From Toxonevra muliebris (taxonomy: Eukaryota > Arthropoda > Insecta > Diptera > Pallopteridae), in the NCBI GenBank assembly GCA_963691655.1, contig OY829326.1, positions 96,155,235 through 96,219,234 of the forward strand: 64,000 bases of DNA. Reading direction: 5' to 3'. The first letter of the stretch is position 1; each line of letters opens with the position of its first letter. Under the pieces are notes generated by a model. It saw nothing but the letters and a program-made list of their open reading frames with translations. It had not been told where the DNA came from and did no database searches. Below, piece after piece: positions 45,201-57,492 of the stretch. Both the position numbers and the translations under genes were made by a program.

Positions 45201-45779
45201 TATAAAAAAATTTTAAGAATTCATTTTTGTCTTAATTTTATTGTATGTAATTAAAAAAAACCCTACGAGATATAATTCGAATTATTAAAATATAAAAATT
45301 AAACTTAAAAATATAATGCGAAATGAAATGAATTAACACAGTGAAATGTGATCAAGAAAAAAAACATATAAACAACCATTTATGAGTACGCACTGCGGAA
45401 TGAAATCAATGAAATGTTTTCGGAAACGGGGCAACAACAACATTCGATTCTACATATACTCTAACGTCTACCTAAAGCGCGTAAAAAAGTTTCACTTTAA
45501 AAAGGAGACTCCACCGAAGAAAAGGATGGTAAAACTGTTGTTCACCGAAAAAAATCTTATAATTTGGACAACTGAAAATTTGAGTCAAGCATTGCATATC
45601 TGGTCATCATAATGATCTTAGGCTTATGTTTAGAAAAAGAAGTGGTGGCCATTAGAAAAATTATGGAAAGAAATTAGTAAGTCCAAAGAATATTCCAAAA
45701 ATTTAGTATGAAAAATAGCCAAACGCTGTTAAGGCATTTTTAAAAATAAATAAGAGGATTTTTGGGCGTATTAATTTTA
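42260..45779. other. A+T-rich intergenic stretch
   Basis: Two possible single hAT ends: CAGTGGTGGGCATA in reverse complement near 44137-44150, and CAGTGTTGCCATTGCCC at 44747. No partner ends found, so no element is called. No gene seen. Confidence 0.4.
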
Positions 45780-46245
45780 ATGAGTCAAAGGATTTAAATA
45801 TGATCGCCGCCTTGAGCGCAACGTTGGGGATGCCATCCAGTCCTGGGGCCTTGTTATTCGCAATCTTTCGTAGCGTTGCCAGCACCACGCTGGAGGTGGC
45901 TTCTGGTGCTTGCACGCACTTATGTTGTCGTGGAGCAAGTTCTTCCTGGGGGGGGAAAGAGTGTGGTCACCACATTTTCGCATCAGTGTGGGGCAGGTGG
46001 GCTGTGGGGCCCTTAACCCTCTGACCTTCCTCATAACCGTTGTATATGCCATCCCCCATGGATCGGTTTCTGCGCTGTCGCGTAACTGTTTAAAACAGAT
46101 GTTTTTGCTGTCTCTGATGGCCTTCTTGAGCTCGATTCTACAAACTTTATAGTCGAGCTGCAGGGCTTCCCACGCGGGAAGAGAGCGAGCTCTCTGCGCT
46201 TTCCTGCGTGCTTGATGGCATTTCTTCCTGGCTGCCGCTATCTCC
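45780..46245 (-). pseudogene. R1/I-like LINE ORF2 fragment
   Basis: Minus strand reads RARSLPAWEALQLDYKVCRI, then ELKKAIRDSKNICFKQLRDS and DPWGMAYTTVMRKVRG, and after a frameshift VVLATLRKIANNKAPGLDGI. These are the linker between endonuclease and reverse transcriptase and RT motif 1 (K-A-P-G-x-D-G-I-P) of R1/LOA/I-type LINEs. Truncated at both ends; one clear frameshift. Confidence 0.7.
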
Positions 46246-46374
46246 TCATTTTACATACTATTGCCCTCCATATAAAAATGAGAGTTAACGTCTGGAAATT
46301 GTGTGACATCTTTGAAACTAACATATTTGTACAGCATATAACACAAATGTTGATCAGCAAATCTCGGCGCCTTA

Positions 46375-47076
46375 GGGCGATGTTACACGATCAATGTTTT
46401 GCTGTCAAACAATGAAATTGTTGTTGCTTTGAAAAATGAACATTGAACTAAAGAGAGAATGAACACATTTCACTTCAAATTTTTTTACTGACGAAAAAAA
46501 CCTGCATCACTTCAAATAAAATGGGGTTGCTGAAGATACACTGTTACATTTTATTGGAAAACAGTAATATTTTATGAAAAATACTAGAATTTTAACTAAC
46601 TTATGAAAGCATTTTTTCTTTGCCACCTTTTGCACTGTTTGGCTTTTGTTTGATTGAGTCTCACAACCTGTTTAAAAAATTACTTAAAAATTTTTATTAA
46701 AACATGGTAATTCAATGGCCAAGTAACAAAGTGGCGGAGCTTATTTTAATAGTTCGCAAATTATAAAGATTATTTTTCTGCGTTTTTCATAAATAAATGC
46801 AATATTTTTTGTATAATTTGTTTTTATTCCCACCAACATTATCTCATATTGTCATTATAATTATTTTCCATCCAATTCCATTCCAATTGTTGAATTTTCA
46901 TGCAATCCAAAATACAATTAAATAATTTTTAGTTGGAAAAACATAGTTGCAGATAAAAGTATAAAAATTGCATTCAGCAAAAAACTGATAGTGTAACAGG
47001 GCATCAAACAAAATGATGAAAAAATAGTAAAAACAAAAAACATTGACAGCAAAACATTGACCGTGTAATATCAGCC
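46375..47076. mobile_element. PIF/Harbinger-type MITE, 702 bp
   Basis: Ends GGGCGATGTTACACGATCAA and, in reverse complement, GGCTGATATTACACGGTCAA, both continuing TGTTTTGCTGTCAA. TTA flanks both sides (46372-46374 and 47077-47079). No transposase inside. Confidence 0.75.
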
Positions 47077-47079
47077 TTA

Positions 47080-50000
47080 GTGTACTACTTTGTCTCCTAC
47101 AATATCTCTCTCGAGAGAAATCAAAAAATATGATTAATATTCTTTGAGTCAGGGTAAACTAAATGATTCTGTGGAAGAAGTTGTGACCCCGATGTGTACA
47201 AAATTGTTTAGAAGAATAACTAGTTATGTGTGCATGGAGCTTCAAAAGAGCTTGATCCAGTCTTAACTGCATCATTATATCCATGGGCCCGAGAAATTGA
47301 AATAGATTTTCACTAGCTTACAATGTTTATTTGTTGCTCAATTACAATTTAATTCATAACTTTGGATCTATTTGGATAGGTCGACTAAGAATATTATCCA
47401 CAAATGGTATCTTTAATCCTGCCTAATAAGAAACTTTGTGGCATTTTTCATCTGCTTCCTGCTAAATTCCAGTATTAATCGCTTTTGTTTTTGGAACAAT
47501 ATATTTGATTTTAAGGTTTTAGCTTATCTGTTCCTAAACTTTAAATCTTTTCATGCGACTGCTGATTTTTTACAAAAAAAAAAAAAAAAAGCCGGCAACA
47601 TTTTTCTCTAAATCAGTTACAAGCAATAATTGCGTTGTTTTTAAAACGATTATTTTATAAAAGTAGAATCGCTTACATAAAATCATTACAAATATATATT
47701 ATCAATCATATTTGCTTGCTGATGTTTTTTTTTGTTATGCCACAAGGTTAATTCTTTTAAACCTTATCACTAAAGAAAGAGAGACTTTCATCTTATCGCA
47801 TATGACGTTTTTCCTGAATAATGCCAATAACTTTGATTAAATTGTGACATTAATTTCATTACATTTTCAACACAATGTATTACATATGAAATTTAATATT
47901 AATTAATTACTTTCAGATTTATCATTAAGTTGTGTATCTGTATATCTGTCCGTCCGCAAATTTGTCTGTAATCAGCTAGTATACACTTACTTTAAAGTGG
48001 CAATTCCTCTAATTCCGATAAGATTACTCTAGATTTTTAAACCAATAGAGAAGTTTTCTTCAATTTTTTGGATTTCTTTTTTTTTAATTTTTAAATAAAA
48101 TTTAATTGAAAACTAATGATCGATTTAACATAATTTTGCATAAGTCAACACGACTATAATATTAAAATATGGAACAACGAATTACCTATGTACATCATTA
48201 AAATTTAACTCATAAATCAAATTTTAATGTAAATTAAATATACTTAATAATAGTGATCGATTGATATTTGAAAAGTAATTTGTTATTTATTTGCATTTAT
48301 AACTGTCAATTAATTTTAAAATGTAGCATTTATATAGAATTTGCTTTTAATCACACATACTTTTTTGACAATAATTTTTTTAAATTTTTAAATACTCGCT
48401 CGGCGGCGGCAAGTGTTCCAACATTCACACATTATTGATCGTTTCTTAATATCATGTACGAGTACCTATACTTATTTATCTATCTATCTATCTACCTGTA
48501 AGTATATTTATGTATTCGTATTACTTATGTATGTATGTATGGATGTTTGAATCAGTGTGTGAAAATTAGTACGTAGATAATGATCAAAATTTTTATTTTT
48601 ATTGGTAATATATTATTTCGTAGTCGTCATAGTTTTTTGAATTTTACCATACTTTATTGAGAGTATGAGTCGCTGATCTGTGTTGTTCAAAATAACAATA
48701 AAATTTTGTTTTTTCTATGTTGTCATCACTATTAGCAAGTCGGATCTGAGGTAATTAATCTATTTCACTCGATACTCTTGCATAAGTTGACGAGTTTTTT
48801 TGTTATTTGTTTTATATTAAGGAGTAACACCCCTCTAGCGGCGGAAAAAAGGCATAACATTGACGATTTATTTGCGAGTACGTAAAAAGGACTAGGATTT
48901 ATTTAAAGCATACTGAAATATAAAAAAAAATTTCCTTCACCGATTTCTCGTAAGTATAAACCATATAAACCAAAAAATTTTATAGTCCATCTACTTTTGC
49001 CTATGGGACTACGTAAATTTCATTTAGTACAAAAGATAAGCATTAAATTGTTTATAAAAAAAGTGTATATTGCATAAAAAAAAAATTTAATTGTGAGGCT
49101 ACAAATTTCAAATCGATCCAAGCAACGGTGTCCAAGTAATCCGTCTACTCAATTTGAAAAAAGTGCTTTCAAGAAAAACGTGTTAAAGTTTATTCACAAT
49201 AAGAAAAGTTTACTATCCAAATACTAGGACCAACTGGATATTGTTTTTATGGACCTAAAATATTATTTAAGCTATTTTTTGATTGGCCCCAGAATAAAAT
49301 ATTTAATAAATTATCGAAATTATTATCAATAAAATCATACATATATCCCTATATATTTAAAAAAAAAATTAACGTTTTGTAATTTAATAATAAGAAACAA
49401 CGCAACTTTGGAACCATGAACATTTTTATCGACCCAACTGGAAACGACGTAAATCGGGACGTCGCAAATCGAGGCCTTGGTGGATTTGGGATTTAACATG
49501 TTCTAATTACAATATATACCTATGTAATTTTCACAAAAACTTTTCATCTTATTGAAGTTTATTTCTCCTTGATATTGATTTTGTTTTTAGGACCATTTTT
49601 GGGACAAAATTTATATCATGCTTAGCATTTTGACTAGGAATGGAAACCGGTTTTGAACTAAACCAATTTTGAATCGAACCATCCGCGATTTGAGTTAACT
49701 AACCGTTTTATTTTACTTGAACAAAACCAAACCAGTTTTATTTGAAAAAATAGTTTGGTACAGGGCAAAAAATTATTTCCATTTATTATACTTTGCAACA
49801 CTGATTTTTATACCTGACACGCAAGTGAAGTTCATGATCTAGTGCTAGTCTATCACAACAACAAATATATGTGATATGCAATAAAAATCGTGAACCCCTC
49901 TACAGTTTTCGTTCGCGTAGCCATTGTGGTTATAACGCCCATAATTAGGCGTCATGGATTAGTTAATGTAGCTATGGCCGTCTGACCTTTTGCATTTTAC

Positions 50001-50868
50001 GCGATGTTGAACTTATGATTTGTTGAAGATCCAAAAAATGTGTATTTTTAATAGACAATAAAAAAACACATAAGTCAGTGAAATTTTATTTTAATTTCAT
50101 TTAGTATAGACTTTTACCTAATAAAACGCCAATTTGCTCTGGTTAGTGCTAATGTGTTTTTAAATTGGTAAACAAAAAAATTTTTATATAAAAACTTGTA
50201 GGATTATTTTTGTATAAGGAGCTAATTTAAGTTTTTCTAACTTTCAATGTGTAAAATTTTTCAACCCTAGCTTATGTTCATAACAATTAAATGTAAAATC
50301 ACCCAAGAAAATAGATTTAAGAAAAATCTGTAAGACGTACTAAAAATTAGATTTAATTTTTGAAGTCAATCAAATTTCATTCAAATCTGACAACTCCTTC
50401 TATTTTTGTCTTACTTTTGTATGGGATCAATGCAGTGTGGCAGCAGTTTAAAGGTGCGAAAAACCGAACTAGTGGTTCAAAAACACCGCGAATCGCTGAA
50501 CTGAACCAAACTGTGAAATTTTGTTGCTTCACATCTCAGATATTGGCTACTATAGAAGATAAAAAATAGATTTGTTCCTCATTCGGAAGGATACTGACTG
50601 ATCTGGAAACATATTAGCTTAGTGCAAACTCAAAATTTTACATGAAATTTAAAGTTTGTGTTTTACCGAAGAATCGGATTTTGTTGAATATCTCTTGAAC
50701 CGGATGAAAACTGAAAAAAGTTCTCAGCTGAGTCACTCAAATATAGGATGATTTTATCCTTGTCAAAAGCGCAATGATTTATAGCTCAATTTGTCGAAAA
50801 TTTTGACTCATAAAGAAAGTAGAGTGACAATCATCGTAAGTTGACATCAGTTCATCGAAATCAGTTCA
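47080..50868. other. A+T-rich intergenic stretch with microsatellites
   Basis: Holds a TATC/TATG microsatellite at about 48474-48542. At 49636-50530 GGAATGGAAACCGGTTTTGA and later AACCGAACTAGTGGTTC / GAACTGAACCAAACTG blocks recur in both directions, perhaps an old inverted-end element, not delimited. No gene seen. Confidence 0.4.
48474..48542. repeat. tetranucleotide microsatellite
   Basis: Tandem TATC units followed after a gap by tandem TATG units. Confidence 0.85.
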
Positions 50869-50872
50869 TTAA

Positions 50873-51664
50873 CCCTTTCGACCCCGAATTTTCCCCTGTG
50901 GTTCGATTTTTTTTAATTTGTAATTAGATCATGAACTACTTATCCAAAAAGTGTACGAGTATAGGCACAATCGGAAATCGCCCCGCCCTACCATTTACGC
51001 GCTAGAGAGGGTTGCTTTTGGTATGGAAACAATTTTAAATCAATATTTTTGTTTTATAAAAATAGTTAATGATATTATTTAAGGTTTGTAAAATAAAGTT
51101 TTATAATTATTTTGGAATTTTATTTAATTATAATTGAGAACAAAGCACTTTATTTAGACGACTCCAATTTTTAGTACACTGACTTACGACGATGCAACTG
51201 CACTTTATTAACTCTAGAAGTACATGCATATTTTATATACGTAAAGGTCATGCTTCGTCGAAAAGACGACGCCATTATTCAAAGAGTTCATACACATTAT
51301 CTATACACCTATAATTTTGAAAATTATTTCCCATTATTTGGTTAATTTACTATATAGAAAAACAATAATGGACATTTTTTTTTAATAACATTTATTTATA
51401 AATTAAATGTTTACCAACACCTACTTTGAAAGAAAAATTGTAAAACGAAAACATGCGTCGTCGATTAGACAAAGCATGCCCTTTCAGGGTTAAAAATAAC
51501 TTTGAGAGTTGCAATGAAATTTGCGTTGCTTGCTTTGATTCATCTTCTGAAAACATTAACTTGTTGGTAACTATTTAATCCAAAGAAAAAAAAACACTCA
51601 TAGCCTTTGCTTTAAGACGACAAAGTGGTGAAGTTGCTCTCAGGCAACTTCGGGGCTAAAAGGG
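50873..51664. mobile_element. TTAA-flanked MITE, 792 bp
   Basis: Left CCCTTTCGACCCCGAA and right, in reverse complement, CCCTTTTAGCCCCGAA: 14 of 16 agree. TTAA on both sides (50869-50872 and 51665-51668). TTAA target and CCC-starting ends suggest piggyBac-type mobilisation. Another TTAA unit lies inside. Confidence 0.6.
51212..51489. mobile_element. inner TTAA-flanked unit, 278 bp
   Basis: Left CTCTAGAAGTACATGC and right, in reverse complement, CCCTGAAAGGGCATGC, with TTAA at 51208-51211 and 51490-51493. Further in, GTCATGCTTCGTCGAAAAGA faces its near complement at about 51455-51486. Nested in 50873-51664. Confidence 0.5.
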
Positions 51665-51668
51665 TTAA

Positions 51669-54600
51669 GTGATTCCAAGAGTTAAATTTGATTTGAAGCA
51701 AACATACACATCATTTTTTAGACAATATTTTAAGTTAAATTTCATATATTCGAAGAGATGTTCCATTAAGCCCATATTTTAACATTTTTATACAAAATAT
51801 AATATGTAATTATTGATCTTAGTTTTTCAGATTTTCGTACAGAAGATTTCGTCTAGTCTTTTTTCGGCAAAATATTGAATGTTTATGCTAAGTAGATATA
51901 ATGAGTGAGCAGATATGTCACAATTGATGCCTGACTTAGAGGGGATTCCCATGTGTACTTCATTTGCATTTTAACATATATAGGTACTTGTACATATATT
52001 TTTATCGTTTGTTTATAAACAAAAAATTACGTATACACTACGTACGTATGTCCAAGAAATTATTCTTATCAATTAGTTTTTTTTTTTTTTGGTGTATATT
52101 TTTGGACATGATCGTAAGATATCAATTATTCGTAAAATATAATTTAAATAACAAAAATACCAACTAAAAAATCAAATGCATGATTTTGCATGCGATCATC
52201 GTTTTAGTGAAATTAAATTGATATTAGCACCATTTGTTTCAAGGATCGTTTGTTAGATACTGCATGATGTCAGATTTCTAAAGACGTTATTAAGAGGCTT
52301 TGGCTGTACATACATTTAAAACTAAGGATAGTAAAGAACATGTATATGTATTACTCAGGCAGTACAGCATAGTTAAAAAAAATTCAACATAGTGACGAAC
52401 TTATGAAATATATTTTCAGGACGAACATTTTATGACTCTGATTTTCATTTTTTTTGTAGGTATGATATTCATGAAATCTTGCTTAAAATGCTCCAGTTAA
52501 TATTAATCAATATCAATGTTCTTTATTATTTCCTAGAATTTTAAAATTACATATGTAGATACATATATAGCACATAGGGAGTGTAACTGAACAAAAAGTT
52601 TTTCCATTAACATAATGTTTTATGCGGTAAAACAAAAATTTTCATGTAGGTCTAGGACTAGGCCTTGCATGAATCATTTTTTATTTTGATGAAAACTTTT
52701 TATATTTTTTAAGAAAAACTAAATTTTTATTAATCAAAAACAAGCTTTTTTTAAATCCTTTGTTCAAGGACCACATATTGTAATTTACTGTCAGTATCTT
52801 TTTGATTGTTAAGTCTTCGAAGTCAAAAAAAATTGTAGTTTGAGAGATGAGTCATATTTGCCCAAAAACCTACGTTTGATACTTCCATAAATTTACCTTG
52901 GAATCATATAGTATTATTTGATTATAAAAACAAAAAAAATTATTTAATTAAAAAAAAAAAAATTTCTGAACGAAATGCCAAAAAATCCCTTATGTAAATC
53001 CCTCAGTGAAATTAAATCACATTTCTAAACGATTTTGAACAATATTCCCTAAGAGGCTTTTTCTTCAATATCTACAAAGCTTAATCTCACTAATTGGAAC
53101 TTTTTTGAAATCCATAGTTTGATGCACTGTGTAATTTTAAATAGTTACATCGAAGTGAAGTTTTGTTGCTGTTTCGGACTGGAAAATTATTTCTGAAATT
53201 CGTAATTGATAGAGAATGCCGACTGAACTATAGTTTTCTCAGGTATCAAATATATATTAATTGAATAGAAATCATTATTTCTTTCTAACAATGTGTGCAA
53301 TTTAATTTTAAATGACTTAAACATTTTTTTTTGGATTTTTCAAGTTTTAAATATAACTTCATTAGTGTGACATACTTAGATTGCGCTTTCAATGTATCCT
53401 TTTTAATCCGATTACTTTTTATACTCAAGCGTGCACTTTATTTATTATAAAATTTCTGATTTTTCCGTCGTTAACTTTTCTTTATTTAGTTAGTAATATA
53501 TTATTACACAAACATTAACTTTTTTATTTATAAATTTAATTTTTTGTTAGAAAAAAAAATTGCGGATTTTTGCTTGCATACAAATATCAAGCATTCGAAC
53601 TTCAAAACAAATAAAAAAAAATATATATTTAAATATTCTTATTCCAAGTCAAGTGTATATTCACAAGTGTTAACACAATTTCCGCATCTCATGTGCAACT
53701 CGAATTCGCGCACTATCACCACTACAACGAGAGTTAGTTACTCGCTCGATATTATTTTTATTATTATTACTGTTCAAAAAGAAGAGTTCCTCAACCCGTA
53801 TGTACGATCATCGAAACGTCCATCATATGACTGTCCGGTATCGAGCGAATTCTACTATCATTTAATATAAAAAGTTTTCATTTTTTTGCAAAAATTTTGT
53901 GTTTTCCTTTTTGATTTTTATTTGTGGATTTCATTTGTGATTTCATTTCGAGCTCAAACAAATATTTTTCTTTCGTTTTCGTTTTTCGATTTTGATATAC
54001 TTAGCTAGTTCAAAAAAATAAAAATAAAATCACTCAATACAAAAACAAATATAACGCGAAATAATAAAAATACCCCTCGATGTCGAGTGAGTATCATCAC
54101 CGCTAACTACTAACACAATCACAATGTAGTTACATGTGTATGCATTTCATTGATCGCGCGCTCAAGCTCTGAGTATGCGATGATTTTCTTGTTCGCCTTT
54201 TTTAAACCTTCCACTACTATGTACTACGTTTATTCTATTTTATATTTAAGTCTGTTAAATACTAGACATGCCGTTTTGACAGCTCCGATCTTTTTTTTTT
54301 TTGCCATTCGTTTCGTTGTTGTGCCTTCTTTGTTTTTGTTTAGTATATTTTTTGTATACCATATATAAAATAAAACTTGTTGTCATTTTCTAAAACCCTC
54401 CCTAACATAAACACAATTACTCACACACACCCACATATTTACATACAAACATACATACATATATGTATAGTTATAGCGCCATACACACATTTACTTATAT
54501 ATACGACAACAATTTAAGTTTAAAATCACGGCGAATAGATAATTGTACTACTAGTGTATAGATATATAAATATATGTATATATAAGTATACATATGTAGA

Positions 54601-55124
54601 GGTATAATGTAAGTATTCGTTTAACCAGTAGCTTCTTCTTTTTCTAGACGATGTCGATCGTTTTTTTGAGTAAAACAGTTCAATTGAATTTCACATCATG
54701 TGTCATCAGTTTAGTTAATCCTGTAGACGCTTGATCGTTGAACCGATTACTTTTCAAAATCTGACGACATTATGTCAGTTATATGTATTTTTATTTTATA
54801 TTTAACATCAATTAATGATATTAGTTAAAGTAACCGGTTTAAACTCAAAATTCCCTGAAGACTCAAAAATCTAAACGCTTTCTATACCAAAATGCCGCAT
54901 GGAGTGATTTAATCACTATCCTTAGTTAACTCAACAAATACAGTAAGGGCTATCTGACCGTCAATTTAGATTTCACAGATTTAGGTTCAATAGCAAATGC
55001 AATCACAACGCTAATAGGAAGCTTTCTCAAGAATTTTTTCCAAGAAAAATTTTATGGGTAATGAACGATCCCGTCGACGCTTCTCTGGAAAACATGATTT
55101 GCGGTGACAAACATTTTGCAAATC
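51669..55124. other. A+T-rich intergenic stretch
   Basis: Long poly(A/T) runs. 53690-53830 and 54060-54150 are less A+T-rich (several CG dinucleotides, CTCGCTCGAT) and could be a promoter or 5' UTR of a gene to the right, but no coding chain follows. ACATACATA / TATATGTATA microsatellites at 54440-54600. Confidence 0.4.
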
Positions 55125-56540
55125 TTTTTTTTTTATTAAGCAATCAACACTATAAGGGTACCCCTATGAATGTAAAGCATTGCGTTGATTGAGAAAGGAA
55201 GATAGATAAGTGGTAATGGGAAAGAGGGAGAAAAAGTTTTGAATGTTTGCTTCAAATTTGGAAAGGTCGTAAAACTGAAGAAAAACGGTTGCAGGCGAGC
55301 TTATTCCATATGCGCGCGGTACGGCAGAGAAAAGAGCTATCTCTGTAATGCGTTCCATATCCATGTAGAATGCGTGACTACAGCTTGCAGTTCGTGTAGT
55401 TCTGGTCAACACTTGAACAGGTGGAATCAAATTCTATACCTCAGCGGAACATCTACCATGAAAACACCGGTAGAATAAAATCACAGAAGCCACGTTTTTA
55501 CGATGCTCCAAGGAGTCAATAGAGCTAGAAACCCTACTGCCACCTATTAGCTTTATCGCTCGCTGTTGAATACGGTCCAGGAGATTTAGTTACTTTCGTG
55601 AAGTTCCTACCCATAGGTGCGAATTATATTCGATTTTAGGATGGATATAGGTGGTGTAGTTCATGCGGAGTGAATTTTTTCTTACACCGCTTTAGAAAGA
55701 GGCACTTGCCTGTTGCTTTCGAAACGACAAAAATATGATTATTCTAACGAACGTCACATTGGATGGCCATGCCCAGAACATCAAGAGTCTCTAACTCCGC
55801 AACAGCCATGTCACCCATAACCAGGGGGATAACTGAGGGTCGGGACACTCGTTTGTGAGATAACGGACAACATTGGGTCTTACGCGCGTAGAATTAAAAT
55901 CTGCTAGTCAGACCCCACTCAGCGATTGATTGGAGATCATGATTGAGTGAGTCATTCATTGTTTGCCTTTTCCTCTTAATTTCCAAAGAGTTAAGGCGTT
56001 TTGTGCAGGTGTATGAATGGCAAATGGTGCTGTCATCTGTAAAGGAGTGAATAGAATTCCTAGTCAATGACAAGTTTGTTGATAAAGATAAGGAAAAGAA
56101 TTGGGGAAAGGACCGAGCCCTGCGGCACGAGGCTCCGAAGTAACATCATTTATCACAACACGGATAGAGCGGTCACTTAGAAAATTCGTGATCCATCGAG
56201 TGAAGTTTTTACCGACCCCATGCGCAATCAGTCTTGACACCAGTGCTTTATACCACACTCGGAGCTATGGTTCCAGTTCTCGGTGATATCTGCCATGAGA
56301 TAACGCGTGAATACTTGTCCAATTATACCGCACTTTCCATGATCTTGGACAGTGCGGAACATAATTGCAATGGGCCGATAATCCGTAGTCTTGCGTTCTT
56401 TAGGAACGTTTGCAACTTTCCAACAAGACGGAAATACATACATACACCTACAGTGTATGAAATGTAGAAGAGATTGCGTAACGTAACGGTCGCACCAGTG
56501 TTGACGAACATGCTCGCAATACATGGTATCCACATAAAAA
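55125..56540 (-). mobile_element. CR1/jockey-like LINE, 5'-truncated and decayed
   Basis: Minus-strand frames give, in order: DYRPIAIMFRTVQD, WITNFLSDRSIRVVINDVTS, SFTDDSTICHSY (the F-x-D-D catalytic box), AVAELETLDVLGMAIQCDVR, KATGKCLFLKRCKKKFTPHE, then IPPVQVLTRTTRT and a C-terminal tail. This is the second half of RT and the thumb of a CR1/jockey-type LINE. At least four frameshifts or stops. A T run at 55125-55136 on the plus strand is the likely poly(A) tail, marking the 3' end. Confidence 0.75.
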
Positions 56541-57097
56541 GTAATTTAAAGGTGTTAAATCACCATTTAACAGTTGTATTTTGGGAGATTATAATTTGTT
56601 TGATAGTTTATGATTCATTAAATTTCTAAATACATACTGTTTCATTGCCCAAGGTCCATAGGGAAGTTTTGCAGTACCTAATAAAGGATTCCACCTTACA
56701 GCCCACAAATACAAAAACCTAACCCTAACTTTAATATTTATCTTAACCGATTACTAAGTTTCAGGCAAACTTTATTACAACATTAATATATAATTTTATA
56801 AATAAATATACTTGTACGTACAAGTACTATACTCTAAAGTGATTATGACAATAATGATTTGCTGACAACACAAAAAATTCATGACAACAATAATAACAGA
56901 AGTAGCATCCATACAATGGCAACAACGTCAATAAAATGTAGGTATTTAGCTCGAAGAAGCTTAGAGTTATGCGAATTATCACGAAGAATGACAGAAGCTA
57001 AAAAGATAAGCGCATAAGAAGATATACAACATATGAATAAAGCATACTGCCAGAGTAACTGATTGACTGACTGTCAACGAATGGTGAGTGTATGGCA
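56541..57097. other. A+T-rich intergenic stretch
   Basis: Nothing recognised. Confidence 0.45.
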
Positions 57098-57101
57098 TTA
57101 A

Positions 57102-57488
57102 GGTGGGCGGACATCTATAGGTTCAGGTTTTTGCCGGTGCGATTGATATATTGGGACAATGTGAGTCTAGCGTCATAAATCGGTTTTTTTCGGTTTTCGA
57201 TTGCGATCGCTCATCTTGAGCTGGAAATGCTACAATAACGGAGCGAAATTTACTCTAGCCTTTACTACAATCGCTCGTAAATCAGATTCTGACAAATAAT
57301 TGCTTGTTAGAGAGATCTTTATGAGATCTATCGATTGGCGTAAACCCAACAACAAAATATTGTCCCTACAAAAACTGGATTTTGTCGAAAAACTTAAAAT
57401 TTTTTCAGAACATCCAGCTCACGAGTAATGTTCGTAATCGGAAAACTGTTAATGCGGGGGGAAAACATAAACTTTTTTTCCGCCCACC
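57102..57488. mobile_element. MITE with GGTGGGCGGA ends, 387 bp
   Basis: GGTGGGCGGACATC on the left and TTTTTTTCCGCCCACC on the right: a perfect 10-bp inverted end, with TTAA on each side (57098-57101, 57489-57492). Because TTAA is a palindrome the duplication could also be read as TA. Confidence 0.6.
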
Positions 57489-57492
57489 TTAA

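Noticed and set aside
49636..50530. inverted-end element with ACCGGTTTTGAAC / GAACCACTAG blocks
   Set aside because: Similarity is patchy, orientation mixed, and no termini or duplication could be fixed.
53544..53870. 108-codon plus-strand open frame
   Set aside because: Low-complexity A+T-rich start, no recognisable domain, no flanking splice sites that extend it.
54060..54095. ATGTCGAGTGAGT as a first exon and donor
   Set aside because: A two-codon exon with no acceptor or continuing frame that I could identify.
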